The notes below the pieces were generated by a model. The model worked only from the letters and a program-made list of their open reading frames with translations, was not told where the DNA came from and ran no database searches. Both the position numbers and the translations under genes were made by a program. From Sclerurus mexicanus (Eukaryota; Chordata; Aves; Passeriformes; Furnariidae), in contig VWZF01001846.1 in assembly GCA_013396755.1 (NCBI GenBank), forward strand, positions 186,001 to 250,000: DNA of 64,000 bases, given 5' to 3'. Each line of letters opens with the position of its first letter. The stretch's first letter is position 1. Shown here in pieces: positions 57,890 to 64,000 of the stretch.

Positions 57890-59856
57890 CATATAATCAA
57901 TTGGCTGTATTTCAGCTATTGATTATTGGAAGCAGCCTGGGTTGCAGTGATCATACATTGATGGAGTTCACAGTTATGAAGGATATGGGTCAGGTGAACA
58001 GAAAAGTCAGGATCCTAAAGTTTAGCATGCAAAATTCCAGCTTTCCAAGAAGCTAGTGAACTGGACCTCCTGGGAAACTGCTGTCAGATCAATAAAGCAG
58101 AACAGAACTCATCTTTAAGGATACTTTCCACAGAGCACAAGAGCTTTTGATTTCCATATGTAAGAAATGAGGATGGGAGAGCAAGACAGCAGCCTAGCTG
58201 AGTCAAGAGCTGCTAGTCAAGCTGAAGGGTGAGGAGATGCACATGTGGAGGCAGCAGCAACAAGTATCCTGGGGAGAGTATAGGGATGATACCTGGTTAT
58301 GTAGAGATGCAATAGAAAGGTCAAGGCCCATCTGGAGCTCAACTTGGCAAGGGACACAAAGAGTAATAAGAAAGGCTTCTATAGCTTTACATCAGCCAGA
58401 AAAGGAAGGTCAAAGATGGTGTATCCCCTGATAAACCAGATTGTTAAACTGATAACAACAGATGAGGAGAAGACTGAGGTGCACAGGCAACTTCTTTGCC
58501 TCAGTCTTCACTGACAACCTCTCTTCCTATGTCTCTTGAGTGGATGGGAGGGGACAAAGCAGGGACTGGGGGACCAAAGGTCTTCCCACTGTAAGTGAAG
58601 ACCAAGTCTGAGACTACCTGAGGACCAGAGTCTGGAAGGAGTTGGCTGTTGTAGTTGCCAAGCCACTTTCCATGATATTCAAAAAGTTATGGCAGTCAGA
58701 TGAGGTCTCAGGTGACTGAAAAAAAGAGAAACTTTGCACTCATTTTTAAAAATGGTAGAAAGGAGGATGCAGGTAACTACCAATTTGTCAGCCTCACCTC
58801 TTTGCCTGGGAAGATCATGGAACAAATCCTCCTAAAAGCTACATTAAGGCACATGGGGGTCAAGGAGGTGATTTGAGACGGGCACCACAGTGGTCAACAG
58901 TTCAGTGAATGGAAATCAGTGACAACAAGTGTCCCTCAGAGATCTGTACTGGGACCAGTGCTGTCTAATAACTTTGACAACAATGCAGGTAGCAGAACCA
59001 AGTGCAGCCTCAGCAAGTTTGCAGATGACACCAAGCTGCTGTTTACACTCTTAAAGGATGGGATACCATTCAGAGGACCTAGATAATCTTGAGAATTTGG
59101 CATATGGGAACCTCATGAAATTCAGGAAGGCTAACTGCAATTTGCTGTACCTGGGTCAGAGTAACTCTTGGTATCAATACAGGCTGGGGGATAAGCAGCT
59201 CGAGAGCAGCCCCAATGAGAAGGACTGTGTGAATGAAAAGCTGGAAATGAGTGGGTGGTGTACACTTGCAGCCTAGAAATCCAGCTGCATCCTGAGCTGC
59301 AACAAAAGAAGTATGGCCAGCAGGGTGAAGGAGGTGATACTGGCCCTGTACTCTGCTCTACTGAAACACCATCTGGAGTACCGCATCCAGCTTTGGGGTC
59401 CTCAGCACAAGAAAGGCATGAAAAGACCTGTCAGAAAGGGCCCAGAGGAGGGCCAAAAAGATGATAAGAGAGATGGAACATCTCTTCTATGAGGAAAGGC
59501 TGGAAGAGAGAAAGTCCTTGGGAGACTTTATTGTGGTCTTTCAGTACTTAAAATGGTCTTATAAGAAAGATGGGGACAGATCTTTTAGCAGGACCTGTAG
59601 TGATAAGACAATGGATGATAATTTCAATCGAAAAGAGAGTATATATACTAGGCATAAGACTTAAGATTTTAATGAGAGTTGTTAAAGGCTTCCCAGATAG
59701 TTGGTAGATGTCCTGTCCCTGTAAATATTTAAGGTCAAGTTGGATGAGGCTCTGAGTGATCTAGTAGCAAGTGTACCTGCTCATTGGAGGAGAGTAGTAC
59801 TAGATGACCTTTAAAGGGCCCTTCAAACACAAACCATTCTATGATTATTTGCTGAT
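57890..59856 (+). mobile_element. CR1 LINE, endonuclease C-terminus to 3' end
   Basis: The copy enters ORF2 at the endonuclease SDH box (GGTTGCAGTGATCATACATTG reads LGCSDHTL). It continues through the endonuclease-RT linker (58237-58431) and the N-terminal reverse transcriptase (GCAGGTAACTACCAATTTGTCAGCC). After a deletion near 58870 come the catalytic region with FADDTKL (FADD codons at 59018-59029), the C-terminal region and the 3' terminus AACCATTCTATGATT. At nearly 2 kb it is the longest plus-strand CR1 here and keeps both catalytic aspartates, but frameshifts and stops make it inactive. Confidence 0.93.
59058..59276 (+). pseudogene. CR1 ORF2 fragment downstream of the catalytic motif
   Basis: The open stretch includes NLMKFRKANCNLLYLGQSNS and YQYRLGDKQLESSPNEKD, the CR1 ORF2 region that follows the FADD motif. 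The frame is broken on both sides. Confidence 0.85.
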
Positions 59857-62254
59857 TGATTATTTGTTCATAGTAAAAGTCAATAGCTAAAGTACAGATA
59901 ACTTATGAAGGTTTTCTGATATCATTGTGAAACAAATGGAAAGGATGAAGCTGCTACTCTCAAAAACTATGAAGACGCCAAGCAGTACTCAACATACGTA
60001 AGATGTAGGTCATAAATCCTGAAAATTTACCTTTGAAAAATGCACAGAAATATATATATCACTGTTTCTTAGAGCATATACAAAAATATATGTTTGTGGG
60101 GTTTATATATTTATGTGCAACAGCATGAGAAGGGAAAAATCTGTTTCATTCTTAGATCTGTAGCTTAATAATCTCCCTTTGAAAGATACAGTATTTCAAG
60201 CATCTTTTACAGTGTTTTATACTGGCAATATTAGCATTGTTGGTAAAAAACAAAAGGAAATGTTTTATCTAAAAAGCTTATCATGTTTATCAGAGTTTTA
60301 TATGCTGTAAATGTGAATTTTAGCAACAGTGGACCAGCATTTCCATTGTGCCTATAGAGGTTTCTGTGTTGGCCATCACTATTGCTTTAGGAAGTTTCTA
60401 AAAAACCTGCAAGTATTTTTTCTTTCATGAAGCATTTATCAGGTCACTCGATTAAACAATATTCATCTGAATTCTGATAGTAGTTTTAAAAAAAAGTTCA
60501 ACTTTGCACACTAGTGTCTAATATATTTATTCTCTTAAATTGACAAAAATTATAACATTCTTGCAAGTGAGGGATTAAAAGAATATTTGCCACATTAAAA
60601 AAAAAAAAAAGAGTTAACTATAGAATTTCACTGAAAAGAAAGTCTGAGGTAGTTTTTCCCTGTCCAGCTCTCCATGTGCACACTATAAATGTGGACTTTT
60701 CATGAGGATAGTGTTTATTCAACTTGTATTCAGGGAATTGTTTTTGCAAGATATATTAGCAACATTAGCACTCTTATAGTATCTGGATTTTCAGTAAGAT
60801 AAATTTCTCTTGTGTTGTAAAATCAACACCATCACAATCATCTACTCTTATGAATAGTATAGATAAATATGCTAACAGATTTTTCTAGTGGCTGTACTTG
60901 TATGATCACTATTCTATGCTTATTTGAAATCATCTTATAGATTATCTCCCCTTTTAATGTTAAAAAGTCCTGCTTCAGACCATAATAGTTAAATTGCATT
61001 TATTGTTATTTTGCACTTCCTTTTTTAAATAGAAAGACTAAAGTCAGCAGACTTCTCTCCTGCAGGACCTGCAAAAGACAACAAAGAAACTTAATATTTT
61101 GTCATAGCATCATACTAATATCTTCAGCAAAAGAGTAGTCTGATGCCAAAATACAAACCTAGTATAACATAGAAATTACTAAATCTATAGATAGAATCTG
61201 TAGACTTTCAGTTTTCACTTGGTTTTTACCTTATACTTTTTTGAAATAGAAAGTGTGCAACAGCAGTCACACCTTGAATAGATGTGGCACCCAATAATGT
61301 TCAGAGGTTCAAATAAAAAAAGTAATACAATCTCATGGATGAGATTCTGCTACCTGACCCTCACAGGCTGATACATTAAAATGCTAGTAGTTCCACTGAT
61401 TTTATTTGTTGTGATAATACTTCAAAAAGAATTCTAGTTTATTAAGGCTAGTAAAACTGGTTGCTTTATGATCTTTGCTGGAAGGTGACTAGAGCCAAGG
61501 CAATAACAAAAAAATCCCCAACATTTGAAGGAATTAGAGCTGCCATAATCAGTCTTGGATCAGTAGGTCCTGTATCCTATTTATGTTCTCAATTTGATTC
61601 TGATTTTTAACTTAATTCATAGACACTGATTTTTGTACTAAAGGACACTCAAGTATATGCCAGCAAAAGTAATTAATTCTCTTACAGTACAGCATAATTT
61701 ACTTACTGTGTTGGAATACAAACAGATATAAATTATATGAAATATAAAGTTTATTTTCTTGATCTGTTATAATTCAGTAATAGCTTTCTTTACATTAGTC
61801 AAACCAAGCTAACTGATAGAAGAAAGAGAAGAATCGGGTCTTGATGACTTAATAGTAATTTAGTTATTTGATTTGAAAGTTTGGCATATTTTCCAAGCAA
61901 ATGTGTTCTGGAATTCTGATTTTTCCTGACCCTTAATAAAGATACTCTGCATTTTTATTTATAAAACTGTTCTGTCATTCACTAGGAAATGCTAATTATT
62001 ACAAAAACACTAGTAAGAATTATATTACCAGTAGCTCGAGGCAATGTTATTGACAATTGTTTTAGAAGAAGAGTTTTATTTCCTCTTAGTCTTCAGGAAA
62101 ACAGTTGTTGTCCTATATGAAAGGGTAGAAGACCGAGAAGATTGCAGTTTGTTTTGATTAAGAACTCTTTCCTGCCTAGGAGAAGCATCTTTCCCCAGAG
62201 ACAGTTTTAGATGCTTTCTTCTCCTGTGTTCCAGAAAAATGGTCCCTGGTATGA
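59857..62254. other. Unique AT-rich DNA, nothing recognised
   Basis: No repeat family or exon is recognised. An A run lies at about 60597-60610. Confidence 0.55.
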
Positions 62255-62286
62255 GGCGGGGAGGTAGGGGGAAGAAATTATAAAAG
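62255..62286 (+). promoter_or_regulatory. Promoter-like GC box plus TATA box
   Basis: GGCGGGGAGG (62255-62264) is followed 14 bp later by TATAAAAG (62279-62286) and a GC-richer leader (CCCTGGGAAGAGCAGGG). The spacing and order are those of a classic core promoter, and also of an LTR U3. The only downstream open stretch (62305-62499, 64 codons) has no recognisable motif. Without transcript data this is only a candidate. Confidence 0.35.
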
Positions 62287-62499
62287 CCCTGGGAAGAGCA
62301 GGGAGTGTGTCTTCCCCCAGTCCCGGCATTTGAAGAGTCTTTAGGACCAATGTTAAGTCTAGCATTCTCAACTTTGGAAATAAATTTTCCTACGATCCTT
62401 CTACTGCCTGGCATTACAAGGGTACCTGCGTGTTACCTTACTTCACACAATTATGAAAGTTGGGTTACCAACAGGAAGGAAAGGGGAAGCTTTAACTGA

Positions 62500-64000
62500 A
62501 TAAATTTAGTATTAAATCAGGCATTTAAGCTTTAGACAGATGGTTTCTGAGATATTTGTCATTAAACGATTTTACTGTGCAAGAGAAGAAACTGCTTCTT
62601 AAACTTATGTTCATAGCTAAGAGGATGATCCTTTCCTTATGGATAAGTACATCCTTCCCATATATAACTCCCTAGAGGAATGTTCTCCTGCAGATAGCTA
62701 AGTGCAAAAGTGTCTGCTATGCACTTAAAAAAATCCATAATTAAAAGTAACAAGGAAATTTTTTGTGAGTTGCATGCTCATCATCATTATAATGGAAGGT
62801 GTTAGCAATGCTATTCTAGTTTTGTATTGACAGGTACTTTTAAAAACATAGATCATGCACTTACAGTAGTTATTCTCTTGTATTCAGTCTTCTTTTTCTT
62901 TGATAATAAATGCATTGGTATCTCTGTGATATTTTCTAAATACTCTCTGGAATACACTGCTGTTTTTGTATGTCTGTGTTATGTTTTGCTTCTTCTATAT
63001 GCTTCCTTGTCATCTAAGATCACTTAACCCATCAGCTAAAATAGAAACAGTGGGATTTTCTTAAAAGAGTCTCTGGTGTTCATGGCCATAAATCCATAGT
63101 CCCAGCTTTCTGAAGGGCTGTCTGTTTCTTCAGAAGTCCCAGGTTAATAAAATGTCTCAGAAAGAAGAAAAAAATTTAATTCTTGTGTGTTGTAAACTGC
63201 CGTTCTTCAGAGAAGTCCAGCAGTTCAGCAGTTTGTTTCTTCTGCTAGCATAAAAATGTTGCATATTAGCCTTTATCTTGTTACATTAACTGCAGAAGTT
63301 ATTTGCCACCTTAAAGTACATATTTATTTTTTAAGAAATATAAGCAATAACTACACTGTTTTAAATTAAATGCATTTTGTTAAACATTAAATGTTAATTG
63401 AAAAAAATTATATCAAAACTACTTTTGAAGATTGGTTGTTCATCACCTCAATACATGAAGAAGACCACTTGAGGTATTCCTGAGCAGTTATAGAATCTTT
63501 CTAGTTATATCAAATCACTCTTAAGTAGAACAAGTAAGTTGTTCCCTCACAGTTGTACCACTTCAGTTATTACATGTGTTATTCCACATAAATTCATTTT
63601 GTAGATGATTTTGCTATAATAGGAATACCTTATAACTCCATAAAAAATCTATAATCTTCACCCTCAAATATCAACCATGCATTTTAAGTTAGTTTTGCTG
63701 AATAAACATGAAGACTTTTTAAAATTTAGCCTAAATAAATATTTTTAACACTATTTCTAGCAAAACATGTATTTAAGATGAATTCATAACTGTAAAATGA
63801 TCTGTGCTTTTTGGTGTTGATAAAAAATACAGTTTCAGTATATGCCCTTATGTGTACTGCCTTGTGTCAAACACAAACCTGGAGATTTTATGTGTTACTA
63901 GTATATACTTCCTTGATAGTGCTAATAATCAAAAAAGAAACACTCCTAACAGTGAGTCATGATAGAAGCCATATTCCATAAAGCTGAAGATATGCCACAA
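62500..64000. other. Unique AT-rich DNA, nothing recognised
   Basis: No repeat family, RNA gene or exon is recognised to the end of the window. Confidence 0.55.

Noticed and set aside
1..64000. CRISPR array, tRNA or rRNA genes, mitochondrial insertions, non-retroviral viral insertions
   Set aside because: I looked by eye for regularly spaced repeats, cloverleaf-type sequence, mitochondrial gene text and recognisable viral protein motifs, and saw none. A database search could still find diverged pieces.

Overview
This window looks like a stretch of bird nuclear DNA with no host gene that I can support. It is AT-rich. Every recognisable interspersed repeat is either a CR1 non-LTR retrotransposon, several with the avian 3' end (TTCTATGATTCT-type repeats), or an endogenous-retrovirus LTR, including several of the common avian ERVL-like LTR type. 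No L1, Alu-like or B-type SINE is visible. All open frames are short (155 codons or fewer). The longest are antisense shadows of CR1, or low-complexity frames with no family resemblance. I did not recognise a tRNA, rRNA, CRISPR array, operon or bacterial feature. One ambiguous base (N) lies at 23334, so this is a draft-quality assembly. Family names come from recognising sequence, not from a database search.

Layout. 1-8 kb: unique AT-rich DNA with a 5'-truncated ERVL LTR (1.8-2.2 kb) and an alternating CG/CA tract at 3.0 kb. 8-11.7 kb: a CR1 3' end, an ERVL-type LTR whose middle is replaced by a G/T tract, and a 756-bp minus-strand LTR. 12-14 kb: several G/T-only tracts. 14.35-16.66 kb: a long minus-strand CR1 carrying a solo LTR. 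18.7-22.6 kb: three plus-strand CR1 fragments. 23.0-25.4 kb: a minus-strand CR1 keeping pieces from the ORF1 esterase to the 3' end but lacking the reverse-transcriptase core. 26.7-27.8 kb: two adjacent LTRs, one with an exact 5-bp target duplication. 28.8-30.8 kb: a CR1 and an LTR fragment. 33.9-39.6 kb: a dense repeat cluster with an LTR-like remnant, a CR1 inside a CR1 of opposite strand, and an LTR inside an LTR. 43.6-48.8 kb: a CR1 ORF1 fragment, then a CR1 split by one LTR and bordered by another. 53.7-54.3 and 57.9-59.9 kb: plus-strand CR1s, the second keeping the FADD catalytic motif. The rest is unique sequence in which I see nothing definite, apart from a promoter-like GC-box plus TATA box at 62.26 kb.

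Nothing here works as a gene system. The window is best read as a gene desert or large intron recording layered retrotransposition: old CR1s, then LTR insertions into them, then recombination down to solo LTRs. I found no convincing new biological system. The most informative observations are the nesting order, the deletion junction in the nested CR1, the unusual number of CR1 copies that reach ORF1, and the recurrent G/T tracts.
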